A stretch of 64,000 nt of DNA from Candidatus Zhuqueibacterota bacterium (GCA_016928775.1 JAFGKD010000086.1:110740-174739); one strand, 5' to 3'. Positions 51,634-60,613 are shown, numbered from the stretch's first letter. The notes: a model not told the origin generated them from the sequence alone. Made by a program: numbers and translations.

Positions 51634-52503
51634 TCATTCGATCGAGTTGAACTGTAGATCCGCATGATAAGAGCTGCGCACCAGCGGTCCGGACTCTATA
51701 TGATCAAATCCCATCTCCAGACCTTTTCTTTTCAATTCGCCAAACTCTTTCGGCGCCAGGTAACATTGTACCGGCATATGTTTTTTCGACGGCTGCAAAT
51801 ATTGCCCAATAGTCAGCATTGTGCAGTGGTGATCGAGCAGATTGTACATCACCTCTATGATTTCATGAAATGACTCACCCAATCCAACCATAAGGCCTGA
51901 TTTGCTGCGCGCCCCCATATGAAATGCCCGCTCCAACAACTGCAGAGATCGTCGATAGTCCGCTTGTGGACGCGCCTGCGGATAGAGTCGCGGTACTGTC
52001 TCGATATTGTGATTGAGCACGTCCGGGTGCTCATCCAGGACTGTTTGAAGTGACTGGTTCGATCCTAAAAAGTCAGGTATGAGCACCTCGACCTTGCATT
52101 GAGGACATCTCTCCCGAATCCGACGAATGGTCTCGGCGAAATAAGCGGCACCGCCATCGGCCAGATCATCTCGCGTTACCGAGGTGATCACAGCGTAATT
52201 TAACGCGAGTTTTTGCACCGCCTGCGCCACTCTTTCAGGCTCATTCGGATCGGGCGGTTCAACTGATCCATTTTTCACAGCGCAAAAGCGACAGTTTCGC
52301 GTACACCTGTCGCCCAAAATCATAAATGTCGCTGTCCGACGACTCCAACATTCGCCAATATTGGGGCAATGGGCACTCTCGCATACCGTGTGTAGCTTTG
52401 TATCGTTGACCAATTTCTTGACTTTGACAAAATTGGCGCCACCGGGAAGCTTCACTTTCAACCACGCTGGTTTACGGACCAGGATGCCACCTTCACCGTT
52501 CAT
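51634..52503 (-). CDS. lipA: Lipoyl synthase
   Basis: This is 289 residues. It has both iron-sulfur cluster motifs of LipA: the auxiliary C-ESAH-C-PNIGE-C near residue 41-52, and the radical-SAM C-TRN-C-RF-C (67-74), plus the C-terminal RSSYHAD with the cluster serine. It inserts sulfur into octanoyl domains of 2-oxoacid dehydrogenases. The ATG overlaps the thyX stop (ATGA). The gene lipB is not in the window. Confidence 0.97.
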   Translation of the reverse strand: MNGEGGILVRKPAWLKVKLPGGANFVKVKKLVNDTKLHTVCESAHCPNIGECWSRRTATFMILGDRCTRNCRFCAVKNGSVEPPDPNEPERVAQAVQKLALNYAVITSVTRDDLADGGAAYFAETIRRIRERCPQCKVEVLIPDFLGSNQSLQTVLDEHPDVLNHNIETVPRLYPQARPQADYRRSLQLLERAFHMGARSKSGLMVGLGESFHEIIEVMYNLLDHHCTMLTIGQYLQPSKKHMPVQCYLAPKEFGELKRKGLEMGFDHIESGPLVRSSYHADLQFNSIE

Positions 52504-53180
52504 TCGTCAGACCATTTCTCACCGGCAATCACGTATTTATGAAATGCAGCATTCGTCCACGGCATCTTTTCACGAAAAATGTCATCGATGACATGTGCAA
52601 ATTGACGGATTTCGTACTGCGCGTGTTCTTCTGTTCGCAGTTTGATAAAATTCATCAAAGAGCGGCTGTTGATCGTCCAGTAAAATTGTGTGTAGAGAGA
52701 TAATGGCAATACAATTCGTGCGTGCTCTTTTGCGACACCTCCTTCGAGCAGTTCCTGATACAGTTCATACGAAAGATTATAGTGCGCTTGTATCTTTTGA
52801 CGCAACGTCTCATTCAGCTCGGCACTCAATTCATTGTACCGGTAATTTTTAGTCTTTTGCGTGCGCAATTGTTCGGGCAGGCAAAATTCTTCCACCATTT
52901 CTGTATAACGCCCGGATATTTCATTATAGCTGGCCATTCGATGCCGAAACCATTGTCGTGCCACAAAAATCGGGCATTTGATGTGAAATTTAAAAACCGA
53001 ATGTTCAAACGGCGTCTCATGTCCATTGGCCATCAGGAAAAAAACCAACTTTTGGTCTCGCTCATCATTTGTTATCCCTTTGCCGAACGAGACGCGAGCC
53101 GACTGCACAACAGCCGAATCACCGCCCATAAAATCAACCAATCGTACAATACCATAATCGAGGACCTTGTATTGCTTCAC
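52500..53180 (-). CDS. thyX: FAD-dependent thymidylate synthase
   Basis: This is 226 residues from a GTG start with an AGGAAG site. The ThyX motif RHRMASYNEISGRY is present, with ARQWFRHR before it and the ENINNRSLxNF-type NSRSLMNFIKLR later. It makes dTMP with methylene-tetrahydrofolate and FAD. Start and stop overlap its neighbour lipA, so they share a transcript. Confidence 0.97.
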   Translation of the reverse strand: MKQYKVLDYGIVRLVDFMGGDSAVVQSARVSFGKGITNDERDQKLVFFLMANGHETPFEHSVFKFHIKCPIFVARQWFRHRMASYNEISGRYTEMVEEFCLPEQLRTQKTKNYRYNELSAELNETLRQKIQAHYNLSYELYQELLEGGVAKEHARIVLPLSLYTQFYWTINSRSLMNFIKLRTEEHAQYEIRQFAHVIDDIFREKMPWTNAAFHKYVIAGEKWSDE

Positions 53181-53220
53181 GATGTCACTTCCTGTCTCAA
53201 ATTATAAAGATACAAATACC

Positions 53221-54405
53221 TCATGCCAAGCTGTCCGCAATTTTAACACCAAACTCGAAACACGCGTCTAATTCATTTTCATTCGGAGCCAACACCGCTT
53301 TTTGTCCTTCAAACGGGACTTTGAATTTCATGGCATGCAACCGGCTGTCAAGTTGATCAACCGCATCACCACTCCAGCCATATGAGCCAAAACTGCCCGC
53401 AACTTTGGCTTTTACATCGATGGTAATAAGCGCATTGAGGACATCCCAAATCGGCTTGACAACATTGTTATTGATCGTTGGCGATCCAAGCAAGAGTGCA
53501 TCCGCCTGTTCGATGCGATCCACGTGTTCAGCAGCATCGATATCAACCGCATCATACACTTTCACATCAACGCCACGAGATGCAGCACCGTCAGCAATTT
53601 TTTGCGCCATCAAGCCAGTGTTGCCATGTGCTGACGCGTAATAGATCAACATTTTGGGCGGATCATTGACGCTTGCCGGTTCTGTCCATTTTTTATATGC
53701 ATCGATATATTTTCCAACATCTGTTCGCACTATCGGTCCGTGCGATGGCGCAATGAGTTGAATCTCCAACTCATCAAGTTTTTTGATGGCATTGCCGACA
53801 TTCTTTTTGTACGGGCGCATGATCGAGTCAAAGTAGTATTGAAAATCCGGCCAAAAATCACGCGAGATAACATCATTGAACATGCGACTATCACAAAAAT
53901 GGGCGCCCATGATATCGCACGGAAACAGCATCTTCTCCTCTTCCAGCCATGTCATCATGGTGTCAGGCCAATGACAGTAGGGGGCGGACAAAAAATGCAG
54001 GGATTTTGAGCCCAGTTGAAGAGTTTCTTTATTCGCCACCGGCTGAATATCTATATCTCTGTTCAAAATATTGTGCACGTATTTGACCGCCGCTTTCGCA
54101 CACACGACTCGCGCCTGCGGTGCCGCGTGCAGCAATTTCAGCAGACTGCCGGAATGATCGGGCTCATTATGCTGCATAACAATATAGTCAATTTTATGGG
54201 GATCAATGAGAGTGCGAATGTTGTCGATATATTGCTCGGCAAATTTCTCCTTGACCGTATCAATGATGGCTATTCTCTCGTCCCGGATCAAATAGCTGTT
54301 ATAAGTCGTACCATTCTTTGTTGTCATGATAATGTCGAACAGCCGAAGATCAGGATGCAGCGCCCCGATCCAGTAAATATCTTTTTTTACTTCAAAGGGT
54401 TTCAT
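53221..54405 (-). CDS. Flavodiiron protein (FprA class A)
   Basis: This is 394 residues: an N-terminal metallo-beta-lactamase-like diiron domain and a C-terminal flavodoxin domain (from about 250, LIYYASAHGNTGLMAQKIADG). Iron ligands are in QHNEPDHSGSL, APYCHWPDTM, PCDIMGAHF and APSHGPIV. The protein reduces oxygen or nitric oxide to protect anaerobes; which of the two cannot be told. With the rubrerythrin-like protein and Fe-S genes nearby, it suggests an anaerobe or microaerophile that handles oxygen stress. Confidence 0.95.
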   Translation of the reverse strand: MKPFEVKKDIYWIGALHPDLRLFDIIMTTKNGTTYNSYLIRDERIAIIDTVKEKFAEQYIDNIRTLIDPHKIDYIVMQHNEPDHSGSLLKLLHAAPQARVVCAKAAVKYVHNILNRDIDIQPVANKETLQLGSKSLHFLSAPYCHWPDTMMTWLEEEKMLFPCDIMGAHFCDSRMFNDVISRDFWPDFQYYFDSIMRPYKKNVGNAIKKLDELEIQLIAPSHGPIVRTDVGKYIDAYKKWTEPASVNDPPKMLIYYASAHGNTGLMAQKIADGAASRGVDVKVYDAVDIDAAEHVDRIEQADALLLGSPTINNNVVKPIWDVLNALITIDVKAKVAGSFGSYGWSGDAVDQLDSRLHAMKFKVPFEGQKAVLAPNENELDACFEFGVKIADSLA

Positions 54406-54415
54406 TGATTTACGC

Positions 54416-54802
54416 CTATTTCTTGGATTTGCTCATATAATCATCAATAGCTGCCTTGAGGGCATCTTCTGCCAGGACTGAACAATGTCGTTTGACTTTA
54501 GGCAAACCACCCAAAGCATCCATCACCGCTTTGTTTGATAAAACAAGTGCCTCTTCTACTTTTTTGCCTTTTACCATTTCTGTGACCATAGAGCTGGTCG
54601 CTATGGCCGCACCACATCCGAACGTTTTAAATTTGGCATCAACGATCACGCCTTTTTCGACACGAATAGTCAATTTCATCACATCACCGCACGCGGGATT
54701 TCCGACCACACCGACACCGTTTGCCCCCTGCACAATACCAACATTGCGCGGATTTTCATAGTGATCCAAAACTTTTTCCGTATATTCCTCCCAGATATCC
54801 AT
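54416..54802 (-). CDS. Iron-sulfur cluster scaffold protein, IscU/NifU N-terminal type
   Basis: This is 128 residues. The three cluster cysteines are seen in VGNPACGDVM, FKTFGCGAAIATSS and KVKRHCSVLAEDALKAAI. It builds transient [2Fe-2S] clusters using sulfur from the cysteine desulfurase encoded just upstream; the two genes overlap by one base. It could be called NifU-like or IscU. Confidence 0.94.
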   Translation of the reverse strand: MDIWEEYTEKVLDHYENPRNVGIVQGANGVGVVGNPACGDVMKLTIRVEKGVIVDAKFKTFGCGAAIATSSMVTEMVKGKKVEEALVLSNKAVMDALGGLPKVKRHCSVLAEDALKAAIDDYMSKSKK

Positions 54803-56022
54803 CAGCGAACTCGTTTGTGTTCATTTGACCATTTCACATGCTCAACATCAATGCCCTCTTTGGCCATGTCATACAAGGGTGACATCGAACGCAATTTTTT
54901 CACGCCCTTCTCAAGCATATCCAGCACAACATCGATCTGCTCTTCTGTATTACTCTTGCCAAGTCCAAATCTTATCGAACAATGCGCTAAAAAATCTGGG
55001 ATATTGAGCGCTTTTAAAACATAAGACGACTGAAGTGACGTTGATGTACAGGCTGAACCGGAAGACAAAGCGACGCCACGGCATGCCAAGATCAAAGATT
55101 CCCCTTCCACATAGGAAAAGGCATAATTTAAATTATTAGGCAAACGGCGCACGGGATGTCCATTCAGAATAACATCATCGATACGACTGATGCCGTCCGC
55201 CAATTTCCTGCGCAAAGATAAAAGAAATGCAACAAAAGATTCACGATCACGACGTGCGATTTCAGCCGCTTTGCCGAGACCCACAATGCCCGGGACGTTC
55301 AGTGTGCCGGAACGCATGCCGCGCTCATGTCCGCCGCCTTCTAAAAGTGGAACCAGCTTGATTCCCCTTCTCACATACAAGGCGCCAATACCTTTAGGGC
55401 CATACATTTTATGAGCGGAAATGGAAAGCAGGTCTATAAAATCTCTCTCAACATCAATTTCAATTTTTCCCAACGCTTGAACGGCATCAGTATGAAAAGG
55501 AACACCGTGTTCGCGCGCGATGATTCCTATATCGCGGATAGGCTGGAGCGTGCCGATCTCGCTATTGGCGGCCTGAATTGAGATCAGGATGGTATTTTTA
55601 TCAATCTTGCTTGCAAGATCATCCAGATCGACAACACCATAGGAATCCAGTTTGGCAAAACGTGTATTCACACCCTCTTTTCGCAGCCTTTTCAGGGGAT
55701 CCAAAACAGCTTTGTGCTCAATAGCAATCGTCACAATGTTTTTATGCGACTGAGTCATCTTCGCTTGTGCACAGCCCTTGATGGACAGGTTATTGGATTC
55801 GGTTGCTCCACTCGTAAAAATAATGTCGTCCGGATTTTTTGCACCAATCAGTTGCGCCACCTGCTTACGAGCATTGTCAACCAAATAGCGGGCGCGGTGC
55901 CCATATTCATGCGTATTGCTGGAGGGATTGCCAAAATCTTGCATAAATGTCGGTATCATGGCGTCGAGCACCTCTTTATCGAGCGGTGTTGTCGCATGAT
56001 GATCCAAATAAATCTGTTTCAT
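54802..56022 (-). CDS. Cysteine desulfurase, NifS/IscS type
   Basis: This is 406 residues, a PLP enzyme. The start has YLDHHATTPLDKEVLDAM, the pyridoxal lysine is in SISAHKMYGPKGIGALYVRR, and the catalytic cysteine in ALSSGSACTSTSLQSS, which is the IscS-type loop. It takes sulfur from cysteine for Fe-S assembly. No IscR, HscA or ferredoxin gene accompanies it here. A terminator for the upstream gene lies 107 bases away. Confidence 0.95.
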   Translation of the reverse strand: MKQIYLDHHATTPLDKEVLDAMIPTFMQDFGNPSSNTHEYGHRARYLVDNARKQVAQLIGAKNPDDIIFTSGATESNNLSIKGCAQAKMTQSHKNIVTIAIEHKAVLDPLKRLRKEGVNTRFAKLDSYGVVDLDDLASKIDKNTILISIQAANSEIGTLQPIRDIGIIAREHGVPFHTDAVQALGKIEIDVERDFIDLLSISAHKMYGPKGIGALYVRRGIKLVPLLEGGGHERGMRSGTLNVPGIVGLGKAAEIARRDRESFVAFLLSLRRKLADGISRIDDVILNGHPVRRLPNNLNYAFSYVEGESLILACRGVALSSGSACTSTSLQSSYVLKALNIPDFLAHCSIRFGLGKSNTEEQIDVVLDMLEKGVKKLRSMSPLYDMAKEGIDVEHVKWSNEHKRVR

Positions 56023-56128
56023 AAAGCCATTGCCAATCGCGCTACGGACAGTCCTGTCTTAGGTCACAAAAATAGCGCATTTCAAGATTAAAATCAAGTT
56101 TTGCGTTCTTGCTGGCTGCGAGAGAGAG

Positions 56129-56165
56129 AAAAAAAAAAGTCCGTAGTGCGATCACTACGGACTTA
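56129..56165 (-). terminator. Terminator after the rubrerythrin-like gene
   Basis: A perfect 12-bp inverted repeat (AAGTCCGTAGTG and CACTACGGACTT around a CGAT loop) is followed on the minus strand by a long T tract (56138-56129). It overlaps the stop codon of the rubrerythrin-like gene. Confidence 0.88.
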
Positions 56166-56654
56166 ATGAACAACACGATCAAAGACATTCGGTTCCGCCA
56201 CCTCATCCTCCTCATTAAACGGCTCTTCAAACGACGCTTGGAGCAGCGTTAAATGCTGTAAATTATCCGCCGCCAATTTCCTGAAATAAGCTCTCAAGTC
56301 CTGCTGCATAAATCTTCGAGATATGGTCGCATAAAAAGTACTCAATTCTTTTTCATTTCTTTTTGCGACTTGTATAGCATCTTTCAACTCATCGGAGCAA
56401 CGCCGCAAAGTTGTTAATTTGTGACGCTTGTCGAGGTTGAGAAATAATATTTTCTTGCCGCTGATTTTGCTATACATATCAACACTGCTGTGCCGATGCT
56501 CTTCCGCATGATCTGCCAAGCTCAGAAATATGGTTTTTACATCGTCGTCTTCTACAAGAGATGCCGCTTTTTTATGATATTCCCGCATTTCTTTTTCAGA
56601 TTGAATAGACATTTTGAGCGCGTCGATCGGATCAATGGTGAATATCTTTTGCAT
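56163..56654 (-). CDS. Ferritin-like/rubrerythrin-type protein without rubredoxin domain
   Basis: This is 163 residues from an ATG with a near-perfect AAGGAGGT site. It is a four-helix ferritin-like bundle: SIQSEKEMREYHKKAA, SLADHAEEHRHSSVDMY, AIQVAKRNEKELSTFYATIS and LAADNLQHLTLLQASF carry the expected Glu and His iron ligands, one pair per helix half. No C-terminal rubredoxin domain is present. Likely roles are peroxide reduction or iron handling. It has its own strong promoter and terminator. Confidence 0.8.
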   Translation of the reverse strand: MQKIFTIDPIDALKMSIQSEKEMREYHKKAASLVEDDDVKTIFLSLADHAEEHRHSSVDMYSKISGKKILFLNLDKRHKLTTLRRCSDELKDAIQVAKRNEKELSTFYATISRRFMQQDLRAYFRKLAADNLQHLTLLQASFEEPFNEEDEVAEPNVFDRVVH

Positions 56655-56729
56655 CACGCACCTCCTTTGTCCCATCGTCTGGGACCGTTATTTAAAACAA
56701 AGCGGGGAAAAGACATATTTCCTGGGAGA

Positions 56730-56758
56730 AATTTACCAGCATGTATGTTGAACGTCAA
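56730..56758 (-). promoter_or_regulatory. Promoter of the rubrerythrin-like gene
   Basis: On the minus strand TTGACG (56758-56753) and TAAATT (56735-56730) are exactly 17 bases apart. A perfect 14-base palindrome, AAAGAACGTTCTTT, lies upstream at 56777-56790 and could be an activator or repressor site, or only part of an AT-rich palindromic stretch. Confidence 0.65.
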
Positions 56759-56849
56759 TTCGCTTTGTTTAATGTCAAAGAACGTTCTTTTTTATAGTGG
56801 CTTTTTAAACGCAAAAAAATGAATCATGGTTCCTTAAGATGACATTTTT

Positions 56850-58088
56850 TTACGATGGCTGGTTGACAAAGGTCAGGAGACCGTTCGGAAGCAATAGTGC
56901 GCGAGGTTTTGTTTTAGCTCGTTGCGCGACAAAATTGAGCGCCGCGTCGATAGATGAACAGAAAAAAATCTCGCGATCTTTGGCTTTTAATGACTTGTCA
57001 TTGAATTGAGGGGAGACGAAAATGATGTTACAATCATTGAGGCAGGAAAATATTTTATCACGCGTTCCGCCGATCATTTTATTGAAAGAAAAAAGATCGA
57101 TCAAATCAGATTTATGTCTGATTTTATCGACTCGACCGGCTGCGACGCCTTCGAACAATGATGTGACGAAAATGATGGTGCCATGCACATTGCAAAAGCT
57201 GCGCGACAAACACAAACTCACAAAATTATGATACCAACTGCTTTCCCAGAGCGCTTGTCCGGTGCTTGTGATAACGATATCCGCTTTTTCCGGCGCGGCA
57301 CCAAATTCCCCGCTGGTGAACTTGTGCCCTATCTCTTTAACGACTCTTTCCGGTTTCCCGGAAAATATATCCAAAAACCGGGCAGAACTGTCGATGAGAA
57401 TATTGATAAAAAAATCGATTTTTGCCAGATCGAGGATTTCAATTAATTCAAGATAGAATTCAGATTTTTTATTCAGGAGCCAGACGTCCCCCAAATTATA
57501 GATAGCTTGAATTGTCTCCGGCCCGGACAATCCGAGCGTCAACAACGCCGGAGCACCTGCGTAGCCAAACAAATAGTGCGGATAGACACTGCCAGTGACA
57601 ATTTTTATATCCGCCTCCTTTAAACGACGATCAAGATAAATCGGCGTACCGCGCGTTGTAAAACCGATCAATTCATGTTTTGTGTTGGAATACGTGTCGT
57701 GAACCTGGACATCATACTCTGCTAAAAATTCCTGGGGAAAAAGCGATGGCACCTGTTCATCCAAAAATTCGGACGGATATTCCGCGGTCAAAAGAATCAT
57801 AATATCGTTGTGTGCCATCCCGGCAGCGTGCAGTGTCTTTATAATAGGATCTAAAATTTGTCGATTCACATGCGGGGGGCAATAAGCGTCAACAACGACA
57901 CAGGCTGATGCACACTTTTTGGCCATATCAAACAGCGTTTTTTTATAGCCAAGCGGTCGAAGTAAATTTTTGATAATCGCGGTATAGGTTTCAGTGATCG
58001 CTGGGTGAACAGTGGGCTGAAAGACTTGAACATCTTCAGGAATGCTGAAGGAAATATCCTGATCACGATACGGGAATTTAACATCCAT
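56850..58088 (-). CDS. LarA-like (DUF2088) protein with degenerate active site
   Basis: This is 412 residues with the overall fold of nickel-pincer lactate racemase: an N-terminal LarA domain and a C-terminal domain. The equivalents of catalytic motifs look altered: the DxTRP loop reads VVVDAYCPPHV, the next histidine loop reads LLTAEYPSEF, and the GYSGGxK segment that attaches the nickel-pincer cofactor reads FGYAGAPALL, without the lysine. It may bind a hydroxy acid or nucleotide without the cofactor, or act on another substrate. No larB, larC or larE genes are present. The start site has no clear ribosome binding site. Confidence 0.7.
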   Translation of the reverse strand: MDVKFPYRDQDISFSIPEDVQVFQPTVHPAITETYTAIIKNLLRPLGYKKTLFDMAKKCASACVVVDAYCPPHVNRQILDPIIKTLHAAGMAHNDIMILLTAEYPSEFLDEQVPSLFPQEFLAEYDVQVHDTYSNTKHELIGFTTRGTPIYLDRRLKEADIKIVTGSVYPHYLFGYAGAPALLTLGLSGPETIQAIYNLGDVWLLNKKSEFYLELIEILDLAKIDFFINILIDSSARFLDIFSGKPERVVKEIGHKFTSGEFGAAPEKADIVITSTGQALWESSWYHNFVSLCLSRSFCNVHGTIIFVTSLFEGVAAGRVDKIRHKSDLIDLFSFNKMIGGTRDKIFSCLNDCNIIFVSPQFNDKSLKAKDREIFFCSSIDAALNFVAQRAKTKPRALLLPNGLLTFVNQPS

Positions 58089-58120
58089 TTATATATCAGA
58101 AAAGTAGGTGAGCAATACGT

Positions 58121-58747
58121 TTATATGTTGTGGCCAAAGTGTTCGGGATGAAAGCTGGGATCATTATATATCTTGAACTGGCGATACACCTTGTGCCGCT
58201 TTTTTCCCTGGCGCATTTCGAGCATGAGTGTATCCAGGGCGTTCGCCAGGTCATCGCGTTGTTCTTGCAGAATTTGCATCTGCAATCTCAGTTTTTTTCG
58301 CTGTTTTTCATCCAAATTATTATTTCTCAAATATGCTTCCATATGGTATATTTTTAACACTAAAACTGACAGACGATCGACAATGCTTCCCGGGGTCTCG
58401 GAATTGATACACGCATCTGCAGCCGCTTTGACGTCCGCCGATTGCAGGACATTATCGATCCATATATCAATCTGTTCAATCGCGGCCAGACGTTTCATAT
58501 TGTGTACATCAATTGTCTTCTCTGCTTCGACAATGTCGCTCTCCGGGATATTTTCTTGACGAACGCGCTCTTTCAGATGCCAGACGACAAAATTTTTATA
58601 ATGAATCCATTGCGTTAATCCTCGCGGAGAAGAGATATCATTGGGTTTGATCGGTGCTGTATCATGCCACAACTCGGTCAAATCAACAAACCACTCGATA
58701 AGGCGCTCGCCGTTAAAAGGTTTAAGTAATTCTGATAATGAAGCCAA
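58121..58747 (-). CDS. DUF4254-family protein
   Basis: This is 208 residues from a TTG with a strong GAGGAGG site. It is mostly helical and charged. The central segment WIHYKNFVVWHLKERVRQENIPESDIV, with NF-x-WHLE-type pattern, and the following HNMKRLAAIEQIDIWI match the FCB-group DUF4254 family. Its C-terminal half is a coiled-coil-like stretch (KIYHMEAYLRNNNLDEKQRKK). The function is unknown; the family often sits near cell-surface polysaccharide genes, which is not the case here. Confidence 0.8.
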   Translation of the reverse strand: MASLSELLKPFNGERLIEWFVDLTELWHDTAPIKPNDISSPRGLTQWIHYKNFVVWHLKERVRQENIPESDIVEAEKTIDVHNMKRLAAIEQIDIWIDNVLQSADVKAAADACINSETPGSIVDRLSVLVLKIYHMEAYLRNNNLDEKQRKKLRLQMQILQEQRDDLANALDTLMLEMRQGKKRHKVYRQFKIYNDPSFHPEHFGHNI

Positions 58748-58847
58748 TTATCCTCCTCGTCTGTTTTGCTGTCAAGTGTCAATGTATTAATACCACATTA
58801 AAAACGCAAAACTTTTTTGCGATGATTTCTTCCGTCAGAAAAATCTG

Positions 58848-58876
58848 TTGACTCTAAAAAATAGTTATTATACATT
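58848..58876 (+). promoter_or_regulatory. Promoter of the thiamine salvage operon
   Basis: TTGACT (58848-58853) and TACATT (58871-58876) are 17 bases apart, just before the TPP riboswitch. An overlapping TATACA at shorter spacing is also possible. The rest of the 284-base gap 58748-59031 is riboswitch and terminator. Confidence 0.55.
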
Positions 58877-58882
58877 ACACTG

Positions 58883-58957
58883 CCGTTAGGGGTGGTCTTT
58901 TGACCTGAGATGATACCCTAATGACCTGATCTAGATAATGCTAGCGTAGGGAAACGG
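58883..58957 (+). ncRNA. TPP (thiamine pyrophosphate) riboswitch
   Basis: The conserved pieces are in order: GGGGTG near the 5' side, CTGAGATGATACCC, and GACCTGATCTAGATAATGCTAGCGTAGGGAAACGG on the 3' side. The outer P1 stem is CCGTT (58883-58887) with AACGG (58953-58957). It lies just ahead of the thiamine operon, as expected for feedback by thiamine pyrophosphate. Confidence 0.93.
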
Positions 58958-58980
58958 GAACATCATTCGCGAGCTTTCAA

Positions 58981-59015
58981 GGCCGTTAGCCCTTTCCGCT
59001 AACGGCCTTTTTTTT
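58981..59015 (+). terminator. Riboswitch-controlled terminator
   Basis: GGCCGTTAGC and GCTAACGGCC form a 10-bp stem followed by eight T. Its 5' arm contains CCGTT, so the P1 3' strand of the riboswitch (AACGG, 58953-58957) can pair with it in the absence of TPP, which would give antitermination. The TTG start of the first gene follows at 59032. Confidence 0.85.
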
Positions 59016-59031
59016 GTGAAAGGAGAATCAT

Positions 59032-59733
59032 TTGGATACTATAACGTTTGATGAATTCGCCAATAAATATGATAGCTGGTTTTTAAAGAACAAAAATGTA
59101 TTGGACTCGGAAGTCGCTCTGTTGGCGTTTTTTTTGAAAAATCCTGGCCGCGTCATCTCCATAGGCTGTGGTAGCGGCTTGTTTGAAAAGCTGCTGCAAC
59201 AGGATTATGGCATCGAAATTAAAGAGGGTATCGAACCGGCGGCTGGCATGCGCGAGATCGCCATCAAACGCGGCATGGATGTTCGTCCCGGAACAGCCGA
59301 GGACGTTGACCTGGAAGCCTGCGCATACGATACGATTATCTTCAATGGCACCGCGAGCTATATTAAAAATTTGCAAAAAGCGTTCGAAAATGCCTATCAT
59401 GCCCTCAAGCCGGGCGGACAACTCCTTGTTCTGGATGTTCCGAAAGAGAGCTCGTATGGTTTATTGTATAATCTCGGCAGGGAAATCGGTTCCTGGGATC
59501 ATCGCTATTTCATCGGCGCAGTACCCGAGAACGTCTACCCGGTCGAGTTTGTTTTGGCTGCTATCTGGCGTTCAACGCCGGAAAAAGTTGAGCTATTGAG
59601 AGCAGCTGGCTTTACTGATTTTAAATTCGGCCAAACCCTCACAAAACATCCGCTCTATTCGAATCGTGAAAAGGAAAATCCGATAGAAGGTTATGACCGC
59701 GGTGACTATGTGTGTATTTGTGCGCGCAGATAA
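59032..59733 (+). CDS. Class I SAM-dependent methyltransferase under TPP control
   Basis: This is 233 residues from a TTG with an AAGGAG site, immediately after the riboswitch terminator. Motif I is RVISIGCGSGLFEKLL and motif IV-like LKPGGQLLVLDVPKESS, so it is a Rossmann methyltransferase. It is the first gene of the thiamine salvage operon, but no known thiamine methyltransferase role fits. Its substrate could be a thiazole or pyrimidine analogue, or a neighbouring metabolite; this is inference. Confidence 0.9.
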   Translation: MDTITFDEFANKYDSWFLKNKNVLDSEVALLAFFLKNPGRVISIGCGSGLFEKLLQQDYGIEIKEGIEPAAGMREIAIKRGMDVRPGTAEDVDLEACAYDTIIFNGTASYIKNLQKAFENAYHALKPGGQLLVLDVPKESSYGLLYNLGREIGSWDHRYFIGAVPENVYPVEFVLAAIWRSTPEKVELLRAAGFTDFKFGQTLTKHPLYSNREKENPIEGYDRGDYVCICARR

Positions 59734-59809
59734 ATGATTTTTCGTCGCGCGCTGCTAAAAAGATAAAAAAACATAAAATATGGAATGTACAAACCTCGAG
59801 AGAGAAAAT

Positions 59810-60613
59810 ATGGCTGATGCAGAAAATATTTGGCTCGATGTTCAGAAAATTCGAGAAAAGGCACCACTGGTGCATAATATCACCAATTATGTTGTGATGA
59901 ATACAACAGCGAACGCCCTGCTCGCCATCGGCGCATCACCGGTTATGGCGCATGCGATACAAGAGGTGGAAGAGATGGTCCGTATCGCGCATACTGTTGG
60001 CGGGGCGCTGGTCATCAATATCGGCACGTTAAGCGAAAAATGGATCGATGCCATGTCCCTGGCTATGCAAACAGCCAAAGAACAAAAAGTGCCTATTGTC
60101 TTTGATCCGGTCGGTGCAGGTGCAACAAATCTCCGGACGCAAACATGTGTCCATCTTTTGGCAGAGACCAATCCCGAGATCATTCGAGGAAATGCCTCTG
60201 AAATTATGGCTCTGCTCGATTCGGACGTGCAGACCAAAGGAGTGGATAGCTCAGCGTCTCCGGAAACAGCTATATATAGCGCCAAAGCTCTGGCGTCATT
60301 TTATCGCTGCGTGGTATGCGTCAGCGGTGTTAGAGATGTGATAACCGACAGTCATGTGGTGATGACCACCCGGAACGGTCACCCTCTCATGTCCAGAGTG
60401 ACGGGCCTGGGGTGTACGGCGTCAGCCCTTATCGGAGCATTTGTTGCGGTGAATCCGGATCCGCTTTTAGCAGCAACACATGCCATGGCTGTAATGGGTA
60501 TTGCCGGAGAACTGGCAGCGGAGCAAGCACAGGGTCCCGGAACCCTGCAACTGTATTTCTACGATGTTTTGTATAATCTGGACAAGCAACAAATTGAAAA
60601 GCGACTCAGATGA
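59810..60613 (+). CDS. thiM: Hydroxyethylthiazole kinase
   Basis: From the ATG at 59810 this is 267 residues (a frame from 59780 exists but lacks homology). The substrate pocket PLVHNITNYVVMNTTANALLAIGASPVMAHA, the phosphate loop DPVGAGATNLRT and the catalytic VTGLGCTASALIGAFVAVN are typical. It phosphorylates thiazole alcohol recovered from thiamine breakdown. Its stop overlaps the thiE start (ATGA). Confidence 0.96.
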   Translation: MADAENIWLDVQKIREKAPLVHNITNYVVMNTTANALLAIGASPVMAHAIQEVEEMVRIAHTVGGALVINIGTLSEKWIDAMSLAMQTAKEQKVPIVFDPVGAGATNLRTQTCVHLLAETNPEIIRGNASEIMALLDSDVQTKGVDSSASPETAIYSAKALASFYRCVVCVSGVRDVITDSHVVMTTRNGHPLMSRVTGLGCTASALIGAFVAVNPDPLLAATHAMAVMGIAGELAAEQAQGPGTLQLYFYDVLYNLDKQQIEKRLR

